64,000 nucleotides of DNA from Knoxdaviesia capensis (lineage: Eukaryota > Ascomycota > Sordariomycetes > Microascales > Gondwanamycetaceae): contig LNGK01000005.1 of assembly GCA_001510575.1 (NCBI GenBank), positions 3,782,574-3,846,573 on the forward strand, given 5' to 3'. Below, in pieces: positions 20,161 through 29,982 of this stretch. A model generated the notes under the pieces. The model saw nothing but the letters and a program-made list of their open reading frames with translations. It made no database searches and was not told the DNA's origin. Made by a program: the position numbers and the translations under genes. Positions within the stretch are counted from its first letter, which is position 1; every line of letters starts with the position of its first letter.

Positions 20161-22005
20161 TCACCACGTCAGGCCCGACCACTCAAAGTCGCCGTCGATG
20201 TTCGCCCACCGGCCCTCGTCCATGGCACGCTGCCAGCCCATCAACACGGCCAGCAGCCGGCAGCCCATAGCACTGACGGCACACACGACGTAGTCGCTGG
20301 TGCGCGCCAGCAGCACGAGATCCATCAGGTAGCCGCGCGCCAGGTAGGCGCGCAGCTGCAGGGTGTCGGCGGACGGGCGGCGGCCGGCGGCGTCGACGGC
20401 GTCCTGGTGGGCGTTCCGGGCCGTCTGGCCGAGGTTCCAGAACATGGCCGCGAAGAAGCCGCCCTCCCAGCCGACGGTCTCGTCGACGAAGCGGTGCAGC
20501 GCCTTGCGGTTGGTGCTGGTGGCGCGGTGGATGGCGGCCTTGGTGGCCAGCCGGATGCGCTGCTGCGCGTGCACGGCGCCCTCGGCCTCGCCCGACTCGA
20601 CGATGGCCGGGTCGTCCGACGCGATCACCATCAGCGGCCGGCGGTTGGCGGCGGAGTGCGAGCCGCGCGCCGCGGTCAGGTGGGCGCGGGCCAGGTGCTC
20701 GGCCTTGTCGACGAACGCGGTGGTGGGGATGTACGAGTCCCGGTACTGGAACTCCAGCGGGTGGCGGTCGCCGTGGCGGATGTGCAGGCCGACCACCATG
20801 CCCGACGCCGGCGACGCGCCCTGCGGCTGCAGCGACAGCGACGTCAGCTCGTTGGAGCGCTTGTCGACGTACTCCTGGTCGTCGTCGCGCAGCCGGAACA
20901 GCCGGTCGTGGCCGGCGCGCGCCAGGTCGAACAGCAGCCGGCGGCCGGCGGTCTCGTTGCGCCGGGCAGCCATGTCGTCGGCGCTCAGCATGAAGATCAG
21001 CGCGTCCTGCGCCGTGGCCGCCGACACCACCAGGTGGCGCGCGTGGAACGGGCACGGCAGCATCTCGTGGCGCGGCGGCAGCCGGCAGTCGGGCGGCGCC
21101 GGCGGCTGGAACACGTCGGCGTACTTGCCGTAGGCCCAGCGCGTGTCGTCGATGAAGAAGTCGCGGCCCTGCTGCTGGGCCAGCGCGTAGAACGTCCACA
21201 GCATCATCAGCGTGTTGCCCATGCCGGCGTCGTGGCTCTCCAGCACGAACATCATCGTGCGCTGGCACACCGGCTTGACGCCGGGCGGGTGGCGCCGCTG
21301 CTGCTTGTCGAGGTCGTAGCTGTTCTGGCGCACGCCGGTCACCGACGGCAGGTAGCCGTGGCTCTCGGCCTCCCACACGTCGATGAACGACGAGTCGGGC
21401 CGCACAAAGTCCATCTGGTCGGCGGCGTCGGTCGACCGCGGCCCCGCCGCGTCGGGCTCCGGCAGGTTGCGGATGCTGCGGGACACCTGGCGGCACATGG
21501 CCGGCATCTGCGCGTAGTCCTGCACCGAGAGCGGGAACTGCGAGTTGACGGGGATGGCCACCGTCCACCGCGACCGGCCCCACGAGTCCTTGACGATGAT
21601 GGGCGACGGGTAGTTGGGCAGGTCGTCGAGGCCGATCATGTCGTAGTGGCCCCACGACGACCAGGCCGGCAGCGTGACGCTGAGACGGTCTTTGCGGGAC
21701 ACCACGAAGAGGCCGGCGTAGAAGATGAAGGCCGCGCACGCCATCCAGACCACCACGCGGAGCAGCCGGGACGGCCGCGGGTGTTTGGGCGAGTGCTTGG
21801 GGCGGGGGATCAGCGCCGGCAGGCTCGGCGACGGCGGCGGCGAAAAGAGCAGGTGGTTGAAGCTGAACCTCGACGAGGTGGCCGACAGCGGGCCTTTGTC
21901 GTAGCTGTACGTGTATGCTGCAGCTTTCCGCAGGTTCAACTTGGGCGGCGATACCATGGTTCGGGGGTGCTTCGTGCTGCGAAGCTCGAACTTGGAGGAC
22001 ATCAT
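20161..22005 (-). CDS. Type II membrane protein with FUT8/NodZ-like (GT23-like) glycosyltransferase fold
   Basis: A single exon of 614 codons. A basic, Ser/Pro-rich cytosolic tail (1-80) is followed by one signal anchor (about 81-103, LLRVVVWMACAAFIFYAGLF) and a lumenal domain: the topology of a Golgi glycosyltransferase. Three segments line up with alpha-1,6-fucosyltransferases: ESHDAGMGNTLMMLW with the following GRDFFIDDTRWAYGKYADVF (acceptor side), GLHIRHGDRHP near 405-415 (the HxRxxD-like GDP-fucose motif) and SDYVVCAVSAMGCRLLAVL near 569-587. Cysteines at CRQVS, CQRTM, DCRLP and LPCPF may form disulphides. A conserved DDTRW element looks characteristic. Fungi generally lack core N-glycan fucosylation, so donor and acceptor are unknown. 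GC3 is very high, which also keeps the opposite strand open. The second Met (MSSKFEL) is an equally good start. Confidence 0.72.
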   Translation of the reverse strand: MMSSKFELRSTKHPRTMVSPPKLNLRKAAAYTYSYDKGPLSATSSRFSFNHLLFSPPPSPSLPALIPRPKHSPKHPRPSRLLRVVVWMACAAFIFYAGLFVVSRKDRLSVTLPAWSSWGHYDMIGLDDLPNYPSPIIVKDSWGRSRWTVAIPVNSQFPLSVQDYAQMPAMCRQVSRSIRNLPEPDAAGPRSTDAADQMDFVRPDSSFIDVWEAESHGYLPSVTGVRQNSYDLDKQQRRHPPGVKPVCQRTMMFVLESHDAGMGNTLMMLWTFYALAQQQGRDFFIDDTRWAYGKYADVFQPPAPPDCRLPPRHEMLPCPFHARHLVVSAATAQDALIFMLSADDMAARRNETAGRRLLFDLARAGHDRLFRLRDDDQEYVDKRSNELTSLSLQPQGASPASGMVVGLHIRHGDRHPLEFQYRDSYIPTTAFVDKAEHLARAHLTAARGSHSAANRRPLMVIASDDPAIVESGEAEGAVHAQQRIRLATKAAIHRATSTNRKALHRFVDETVGWEGGFFAAMFWNLGQTARNAHQDAVDAAGRRPSADTLQLRAYLARGYLMDLVLLARTSDYVVCAVSAMGCRLLAVLMGWQRAMDEGRWANIDGDFEWSGLTW

Positions 22006-24503
22006 GGTGTCGGTAGAAGGAGAAGAGGTTCCCCCGGGGAGTTGGGTGGGACCTAAATGGGGGATGGGGGGGGAGGGGGGGAGGAGGAAGTATAAGTTAT
22101 GTAGGGGAGAAGGGAGGCTCCACTAAGGGAAGGCCAACACGTCAAACGACGGGCCAAGACCAAGCGAGCCAACAGCCGGAGGGACAGTGCAGCACAAGCC
22201 GTGCTATCTGTGCCAGCCTAACTGACTTCACACGTACACACAGCCGGAGAGACCTCGAGGGGGAGAGGGAACGGTAACTCAGGCAGTATGGGCGTGGTCG
22301 GGTAGGACAGTGAAGGCCGAACACAACAAAGAACAAGACAAAGATGGCGGATCGAGGAGAAGAGAAGAGAGAAGCGAAATGAAGCTGTCCGGTATGTCGG
22401 ATTGTGTGTGTGTGTGTGTGTGTGTGTCTGTCTGTAGGCACTCGTCCAGTTCAGGGTGTAACACTTGGTCTCATGATACTGAGATGCTTGAGACACACGA
22501 CACAACGACCACAAACAAGCAACGCAGGAACACAAGGCTGTGGAGGCTGGCTCCGGGAAGGGAAGACAGGGAAACACGAGGATACGGACGAAGACACACA
22601 GGAGAGGTTGTTGGTTGTTCCCAGGTGCATAGAGAAGAGAACGGGAAGCCCAGGGTTTTTTAGGCGGTTGTGATTTTTTTTTGTTTCCGCGGGAAATGAA
22701 GAGAACCAGGAAACGACACCAGATCGTTTGGGGGTTCGTTTTCAAGACTAAGAGGGGAAGCGAACCGAACAAGAAGACGCAGAAGAGTGGCTAGGGGGGC
22801 GTGTATGTGGTGTGGTGTGGTGGAATCCCAAAGGTTCAGAAGCCGGACCACGGGAGAGATATAAAAGAACTGGAAATGAAGGGCGTGATTGTCCAGCCGA
22901 CAATGAACACCGGCTGAGAGAAACAGAAGAAGAGAAAGGAAGTCCTAGCGAGTCACAGAGCCATGGAGAAGAGAAGAGGCACAGAAGGAGGATCTTGATC
23001 AACAGGATCTTTGTAAAGAGGAGCTGAGCACCTTGGAAGAAGACGAAGCAGAAGAGAGAGGAGACAACACGCAGATCAGAAGGGCTGTGGGCTTGTTAGA
23101 GGTTTGGCTGGCGCATGAACATCAACAGCTCTGCCGATCTTCTCCGGGGGGTGTGGACCGGCCGGGTTTCCTTTCCAGGTTTTTAGCTGGAGCAGCAGAC
23201 GAGATTGGGAGGAATTTTGTTTGTTTCGATCTCGTGGAGCACAGTATAAGAAACGAAAAACCAGATGTATGTCGATATGACGACAGCCAGAGAATCCCTC
23301 GTCTCAAACCAGGAGCGAGGGGGGGGCGGGGCGAGTGCCAACAGAAGAGCAAAAAGCCGGAGGGTTAAAATCAACGGGGTGAAGCCTCGCTCTTCAAGGC
23401 GGCGGCGATCTTGTGGTGCAGCAGCAACAACAGCAAGCTTGATCCAGGGAATCCAGGAGAGTCAGGCCAAGTCCGGAGCAAGCCGATCGGCGGTTTAGGA
23501 AACAGAGAGAAAGAGGCGTAGCTTCTGTAACAAGACTGGCTTGGTGGTACGCCTTAAACAAACAGGATCTAGAGAAGAGAAGAGAGAATAAAAATAAAAT
23601 AAAGTTCCGAGAGAATGAGAGAATGAGCGAGCCCGTGAAGGAGAGTTCAAGCGAGAATCCTTAAAAGAAGAGAAGAAAAAAAGGTCCGGCTACGCCGCAT
23701 TCACGCCGGTTGAGAAAAAGGGCACCCAGCTTTTCCCAGTCGCTTGGAAGTATCGGTTGTGTACAGGCTAGGCCGCAAAGGTACTCCGAGGATCAACGTC
23801 AAGGAGGAGAGGAACGGGGGGGGGCAAGAAAGAGAGATGGGGGGAATGTGAAAAGAGAGGGCTGGGAGTGAGGGCGGGCGCGATCGGAGGGAGGAGAGGA
23901 AGAAAGACAGAGAGACAGACAGACAGACCTGACTTTGTTTGAGCTTTGATCGATGGTCAAGGCAGGGAGGGCTGTAAGCCAGGAAGTTAGTTAGAGGCGA
24001 AATCGCCCGTCATGCAAGCAACCACAGCAGAAGGAGAAAAGGTTTTCGTGTTAATGGGGGGCCAAGTCAAAAGTGTCTGTGTGGTGCTGCTCTCCCCTGG
24101 CGTCCTTCAACCCTGTGAGTGGCCACCAGCTCCCTATGAACAGTAGTACAGCATCTATCTATCATAGCAGTACTGGGGGAGTAGCAGTCAGTGCTGAAGT
24201 TTGAAGCGCTCCTCTGTAAGCCAGTGGTAACTCGACGAGGAATGAAGGGCTTTTCTCTCCAGCGAGAGAGCCACTTGGGCTGGAGGCCAGGGACCAAAAG
24301 CAGGGAACAGGGGAGTGATGGCGGTGTGTTTACCAGGGGGGGGGTGGAGAGGAAAGCGAGTGTGGATCGCTGTGGTGAACTTCTCCTCTCCGGTCTTTGT
24401 CTGTCTTGGTAAGTTTGTAGGAGAGACAGAGAGAGAGAGAGGTCCGTGGTGTTGCTCTTTTGGGGGCGTTTTTGGGGCCCTACCACGACGGAGACTTCAC
24501 GGG

Positions 24504-24567
24504 AGGTCAAGTCCTTCGTGGGTCAAGTCTTTCGTGGGTCAAGCCTTTCGCGGGTCAAGTCTTTCGT
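24504..24567 (+). repeat. Tandem repeat, 4 x 16 bp
   Basis: Four head-to-tail copies of a 16-bp unit, consensus GGGTCAAGTCTTTCGT, at 24504-24519, 24520-24535, 24536-24551 and 24552-24567. Copies 2 and 4 are identical; copies 1 and 3 differ at two positions each. It is a minisatellite in non-coding DNA. Confidence 0.85.
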
Positions 24568-25794
24568 GAGTGGAGAGAGAGTCATTTTGAAGGGTTGTGA
24601 TGGCTTCATACAACACATCTGCAGAAACTCTGCATGTGCTGCTATACTTGGAACCGGTCGGTGGACGATTGAAGCTCATCCTCCACATGTCTGCACACAC
24701 CCGGGCCCCTCCCCAAGTTCCCAGGTCCACAGTACGAAGCCCACCTCCGACTGCATGATGTTCCGTGGTTTTATGTGAATGGCAGGAGGGTGAGTGGCGA
24801 TGATCGACGTGAAGCGCGCAGGGGTCTGAAAGCCCAAAAGTGGGTTGAGCCTGTTCCTGTTGAGTGCCGTGCCTGCAACGGGCATGCGTTGGAAACCAAA
24901 AGGTGGGGCCAGCACAAAAAGGCAAAAAAGGGATCTTTTCACTCTATCTTGTGTCTGAATCCTCCTTGAGAGCGGCTCCTCGCTCACACAGACACTCACA
25001 CCGCCGTTGGTTGGTTGCACGATGTGGCTTGCCAGGCCCCCCAATGTGGCACACACACACACACAATCTCTCTCTCTATGTGTCTCTCGCCCTCGCACAT
25101 ACCACATCCTCCCACACACAGGAAACTCTCCGCGCGCGTCACAGGAGACGAGAGTCGGTCGTCTAGCTGTTGCACGTCCACACAAGGCATGTGTACGAGT
25201 AGCCAGGCCCGCCAGCCCAACCCCTCCAGAAGAAAAAAGAAAGAAAAAACTGCATATACCGTGGATTGCAAACAAGAATGCGTCTGTGGCCCCCGCCCCG
25301 GCATGTGTGTGCAGTATCGGACCATGTGGACAGACGCCAGAACGACTTCCTGCAAAATCAGTGCACTTTTGAATCATCGTGTCCCCCAGATCGTGTTTGG
25401 ACATTTCTGTACATGCTGCGGTGCTTTTTGCGAACACTCACACACACACACAACGGCAATCTAATAAAACTAAATCGGAATGTGTAACACGGGCTACAGC
25501 TCTGCTGCACAGCCCGCTGCGCGCTGTCTCTCCCTCTGACGCTCGTTCGGCCGGCGTTGTTTCTCCCAGCACCTGCGCACACGCAAAACGAAACACCGCC
25601 AAACACCCTAATCTGCATTCGTCGTAGACGTTGCATACCTGACGATCCCGTGCAAAACGGGCTCGTCCCCGTCATGGTGTCCTCAGCCTGACTGGGCCCT
25701 GAGATTACCCTCCAGTGCTGCTTGCTAACGGCCGTGGGCCGAGAGAGAGAAGAAAACAATGTTTCAGGTCTTGGCTCTGATCTCTCCGATCAAC

Positions 25795-25795
<1 letters not shown>

Positions 25796-25823
<28 letters not shown>
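25796..25823 (+). repeat. (CT)n microsatellite
   Basis: An uninterrupted TC/CT dinucleotide tract of about 28 bp. Similar tracts occur at 36466-36488 and 44481-44515. Confidence 0.9.
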
Positions 25824-25826
<3 letters not shown>

Positions 25827-27256
25827 CTCTCGCGCCCTGGGGTGTTTTCCTTTCAGTTGTTTCTCGGAGTCCGGTCCCTCTCTCTCCGTTTCTCAGTTCT
25901 GCCGAGAGGTCCGGATTTCAGGTTCCGCTGCTCACTTGTTTCCTTTGGGATCGGCCGTGTTCAGCGTGAAGGGTTTTTTGTTTTTTTGGTGTGCGTCTGC
26001 CACGTTGCGTGGGTGATTGAGCTGCATGCTGGCGTGGTGTGCATGTACTGTTAGCACTGCCACGTCGTGCGGAGCGAGCGAGAGCAGACAGACCGTCAAG
26101 CTGGAACAGAGGGCAGTCGTTTCCTGGCACGATATCTACCTGTAACCTGAGCAAATACTCTCAGATAATATGCCGCATATACCGTAAAGACAACTGACGT
26201 TGAGACTGACGTTGAGATTTGTCGCACTTGGAAGGAGCCAGGCACCCCTTCCGGCAGGACCTCGCGTCTACCGCTTACAAGAAAGAGCCCGCCTACCCGA
26301 CGAACTATTGAAGCTTCTGGCGTGATATCACTACGCTCTAGAAGAAAGGCTATATGGAAATCGAGGAAGGAACTATCGTCTCCCTCCATTCCAGCTATTC
26401 CCGAGCATCTCTTGAGCTTCGTCCCATGGATTGCTTTGAGCTTTGGGCTTTGGGCGCCGTACCTGCGCCAAATACGACCCAAGCGTTTATATCACCAGCT
26501 GCTATTAGGCGAGCAGAATGCGACTGCAGCGATCACCCAGGCAAGCAGCAAACAGAACATGCACAACTGGCCGTCAGGCTTGTGCGGAAAAAAAAGAAAA
26601 GAGAATAAAAAATTTAAAAAATTTAAAAAAAAAATTTAAAAAAAGGCCGTCCCCGTCAAACAGGCTTTTCATGCGTGGTGCCTCGCTTCTGGTTTTTTAT
26701 TCCTGCTGGGCCGGGTTCGCCTCACGAACCATGTCGCCTCGCGAGAGAGGCAAAAGACAAAGAAAGGAAGGGGGAACTCCTCTCCTTTTTTTTTTTTTTT
26801 GCCGTTCGCTAGCGACGTCTGTTGCAAGGACACCTCGCCTCAGTTGTCGTCGTCAAAGTGCAGCACCCACAAACGCGAGAGAGAGAGAGAGAGAGAGGAG
26901 AGAGAGGGACTTACCCTATCCAGCCTCGAAGCCTCGCTGCACAGTTTTCCGTCCGGCTCAGGGGTAAACGCTTCTTTTCTGGTCTGCTGGCCTTAGTGCG
27001 TTTCAGAATGTGGCCCGCGCTTCACGGCGCGCTGTCCAATCAGACGCGGACGCGGTCGCAGTGTGTGTGATATGGTGTGAGTGTGGAAGGCTTTTTTTGG
27101 AGGCACACGGACGGAACCCCTTCTGGTGATGATCGGCGCGCGAAGGTGGACGGCATGCGCAAGCCAGACCTTCGTCGTGATCACTCGTGGGTTGCCCCCC
27201 TTTGGCGATTTGCCAGATAGAGAAACCCCCTTCACAGCGGACGTACGACTTACTGG

Positions 27257-27277
27257 CTGTACTGTACTGTACTGTAC
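27257..27277 (+). repeat. ACTGT/GTACT pentamer tract 1
   Basis: About four copies of the pentamer CTGTA (CTGTACTGTACTGTACTGTA). The unit contains GTAC and can self-pair with nearby inverted copies. Related tracts lie at 36174-36212, 36986-37021 and 39623-39650. Confidence 0.85.
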
Positions 27278-28239
27278 ATGCGGTCCTGGCCTCACGAACT
27301 TCCCTTCCTGGCCACGCCGATGATGGCTTCAAAGCCTCACGCTGAGATTGTCCTGCAGTGCCAAGGAACAGAAACCCCTCGATGCTGGTGAACATGGGGG
27401 GGGGTCCTCTGCCGATCCTCGTTCCTTATTTTCACCAACCTCACCCCCCAACAGCCCGCGCACACACACAAGAACCAGGTTCACCCCGAAAGAACAAGAA
27501 GAAAAAAAGGCTCGGAAGCGGGAAATCCCCCCGAGCGGATCTCTCACAGTGATGTCCCCGGGGGCCACTGCCACTGCCACAAGCCCAGCGAGATGAACCA
27601 GGACGCGCCTGCAAAGCCGACGAGTCAAGCGTAGCAGACCAAACCCCCCCCCGCCCCTCGCCCGCCTCCCCCGGCTGGGCCTGTCCAAGGTCGCTAAGTG
27701 GTCTTTTGTCGTGTGCAAACGAGCGGCTGTTTTGTCTGCATGACGAGTGCATGACTTCACACCCTTGTTTTTCGTCGTATCGAGAGCCCAGGGCACACAC
27801 TACGCTTGGGGTTGCGCCGAACACCACGCCCTTCTCGTATCTCTAAACACAGTCAACCAAGGGCGCAAAGTGCGTGGGCGAGTCCACTACTGAACATGGT
27901 CGACGGGGGGGGCATGGTGGAGGACTGGAGATCGCCTATCGTTGATCCTGCAGAACACCTCCACCTCTCCTATATGCATATACTCGTAGAAAAGAACCGA
28001 AAGAAAGAAAAAGAAAAAAGGGCACACTTCAGGGCCCCTTTGACACCACCAACTACAACTCCACCCAGGAAACGCAAGCCGTGTTGAGTCTGTCGACCCA
28101 ACATGTCCCCGGAAAAATCTCCATGCGGGCCAAGGGAACATTGCACACAGACCGGTAAAGCCTTGATAAGACACGTTAATTGCGCCTGTTTGCAACGACC
28201 CCACTGGACGCCGGTTCGCAGCCCACTCCAGCAAACGCG

Positions 28240-28326
28240 GCCTTGATAGCTCAGTTGGTTAGAGCGCGACACTAGTATCCTCACTACGAAATGTCGAGGT
28301 CAGCGGTTCAACTCCGCTTCGAGGCA
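28240..28326 (+). tRNA. tRNA-Thr(AGU) with 13-nt intron
   Basis: The full cloverleaf can be read. Acceptor arm GCCTTGA pairs with TCGAGGC (one G-U) and is followed by discriminator A. The D arm is GCTC...GAGC around AGTTGGTTA. The anticodon stem CGACA/TGTCG carries the loop CTAGTA|A with anticodon AGT (34-36). The variable loop is AGGTC and the T arm AGCGG-TTCAACT-CCGCT. The mature length is 74 nt before CCA. The insertion TCCTCACTACGAA (28278-28290) lies one base 3' of the anticodon, the canonical 37/38 position for the tRNA splicing endonuclease. CTAGTAA matches the loop of yeast tRNA-Thr(AGU). The A and B boxes for Pol III are intact. Confidence 0.93.
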
Positions 28327-28342
28327 TCTGAATTCTGAATTC

Positions 28343-28352
28343 TTTTTTTTTT
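28343..28352 (+). terminator. Pol III terminator of the tRNA-Thr gene
   Basis: A run of ten T on the sense strand, beginning 17 bases after the discriminator base: a standard RNA polymerase III terminator. Confidence 0.85.
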
Positions 28353-29982
28353 CTACTGTTTTTTGTTTTTGGGGGGTTCTTTCTTTTTATATCCATCTGA
28401 CTTGTGTAGTGATCGTGGTGTTTTTTTTTTTTTAGCACTGACGTATATCAGTAGCGGAAAACACAATTGGCTGCTCATTCTTGAAGATGGGACTGTGCAC
28501 ATGTATTTCGTACACCGCACATCCATCATCCATCCATCCCACGCATGCCCGCAACATCGCAACACCGAAACCAAGCACCTACCCGGCCCCTCCCAATCCC
28601 CCCATCTCCCCGCTGCGTCCACCCGAGACCGCCCAACACCGCACAACACAACACGACACAACACAACAAACACACACACACACACACATGGGACGACATC
28701 CGTACCACCCACCCACTGCATCTGCCTCCTTCGCGCTCGCCGTGCTGCGTGTGTTTGAACGCGTATCGTGTGTCCGTTTGGAACACCGCGTCGTGCCTGC
28801 CCGCGGGACCGCCTCGGCCGTTCCGCCGCTACGTACATCTCGTTTGCTTTCCCTCCCGCCCACGGATGCACTCCCCGTTTGGCCACGCGAGCATATGCGC
28901 CACACAAGGGGGAACACCGTAGACACCACGAGACGTGAGGACAAACGCTGCCTATCCATGGTCTCTCCCAGTTTCCCAAAAGCCCATCTCGTACTCGGAG
29001 CCCATCTCCCACACACCACTCACATTCACAACACCCGCAAATGATATCGCAGAGACCCTGTTCACTATGTATATATACCGTCCTCCAGACCTCCACATGT
29101 CAGGCATCAAGGGGACATATATACACATCCACAGACAGGTACACACGCACTTTTCCTCCACCAAAAACACATACAACCAACCACAAAATCCAAGGATACA
29201 CAACACCGAAAAACATCGACACGCATCCAGAGAGGCAGGTGAGAGAGAGAACAAGAAACCAGATCGGAGAAGAGACACACAATTATTTTGAAAAAAGGAA
29301 AAAGAAGATTCAAAAGAGAACACACAAGAGTCCAAAGAAACGCTAGCCGGCCGAAAAAGAAAAATCAAGCAATAAGACATTAACCCCAGAGATCCCATGA
29401 TAGCAGCAAAGCCCGAAAGATATCCTCAAATAAACACATCACGGGGGGGGGAGACACCTGATATACAAGAGTGGTGGCAGTCAGACTCCCCCCATGAAAA
29501 GAAAAGAAACAACCGTTCAGGGTCTTGCCCCCCAAAAAGGAATATAACACGGAGCATGCATAGAAGCCAAAGAAAAAGGAAAGAAAAAGATCTGGTCTGG
29601 AAACAGACATCTGCGGTAAGTGGCATCTGCCGTCAAGAGAAAAAGAAAAGAAATCCCGCCCAACAACTAACACTAAACCGAAACGCGTTGGGTATAAAAA
29701 ACTGGCGTCCCGAAAGAAATCAACGAATGGAAAAAGATGAACGAAAGAATAAACAACAGGAGAATATATATAAAACAAGCCGGAACTGCGCCAGAAATGA
29801 GAGAAAGAAAGCACCCGGTAAAGAGAAACAACTCCTGGTCATCGTGACAGAATTTTACGAAACAGAGATCCATTCGTCGGAATGGTCGGAAGAGGAATCG
29901 GAAGCAAGGTGAGGTGAGATGAGATGAGACGAGATGAGATGAGAGTGACGTGGTGAGGAGAGACATCGAGAGCAGCCCCGGT
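28353..29982. other. Intergenic region tRNA-Thr to kipA
   Basis: 1.6 kb. A (CA)n tract lies at 28670-28688 within a CAACA-rich stretch. The right part is purine-rich on the plus strand and ends in GAGAT pentamers (29909-29944) just beyond the kipA stop. Long open frames on the minus strand (e.g. 28353-29096) are repeat-derived and not credible genes. Confidence 0.45.
29909..29944 (+). repeat. GAGAT/GAGGT pentamer tract
   Basis: About seven copies of GAGRT/GAGAY in tandem, immediately downstream of the kipA stop codon, in its 3' UTR region. Confidence 0.8.

Larger units (their letters stand above)
22006..28239. other. 6.2-kb non-coding tract with microsatellites
   Basis: From 22006 to about 24060 the plus strand is markedly purine-rich, i.e. 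the sense strand of the minus-strand GT23-like gene has a long pyrimidine-rich leader or promoter. Further right are many simple repeats: (TG)n 22403-22427, (GACA)n 23905-23928, a 4 x 16-bp tandem repeat 24504-24567, (CT)n 25796-25823, an A/T tract 26588-26644, (GA)n 26876-26896 and an ACTGT tract 27257-27277. Open frames up to 253 codons (24676-25437, minus) consist largely of repeat-encoded sequence and are not believed to be genes. Confidence 0.5.

Noticed and set aside
20149..22056. A 635-codon open frame on the plus strand opposite the GT23-like gene
   Set aside because: It is an antisense shadow caused by extreme GC3 of the real gene. It is Arg/Val/Gly-rich with no domain, while the minus frame has a signal anchor and transferase motifs.
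24676..25437. A 253-codon minus-strand frame
   Set aside because: Composed largely of translated CA/GT repeats (VCVCA-type strings) and without recognisable family features.
26588..26644. AAATTT-rich tract considered as a replication origin or MAR
   Set aside because: A simple A/T run of under 60 bp with no further origin-like structure.
28353..29096. A 247-codon minus-strand frame next to the tRNA
   Set aside because: Repeat-derived VCVCV and poly-Lys segments; no start context or conserved motif.
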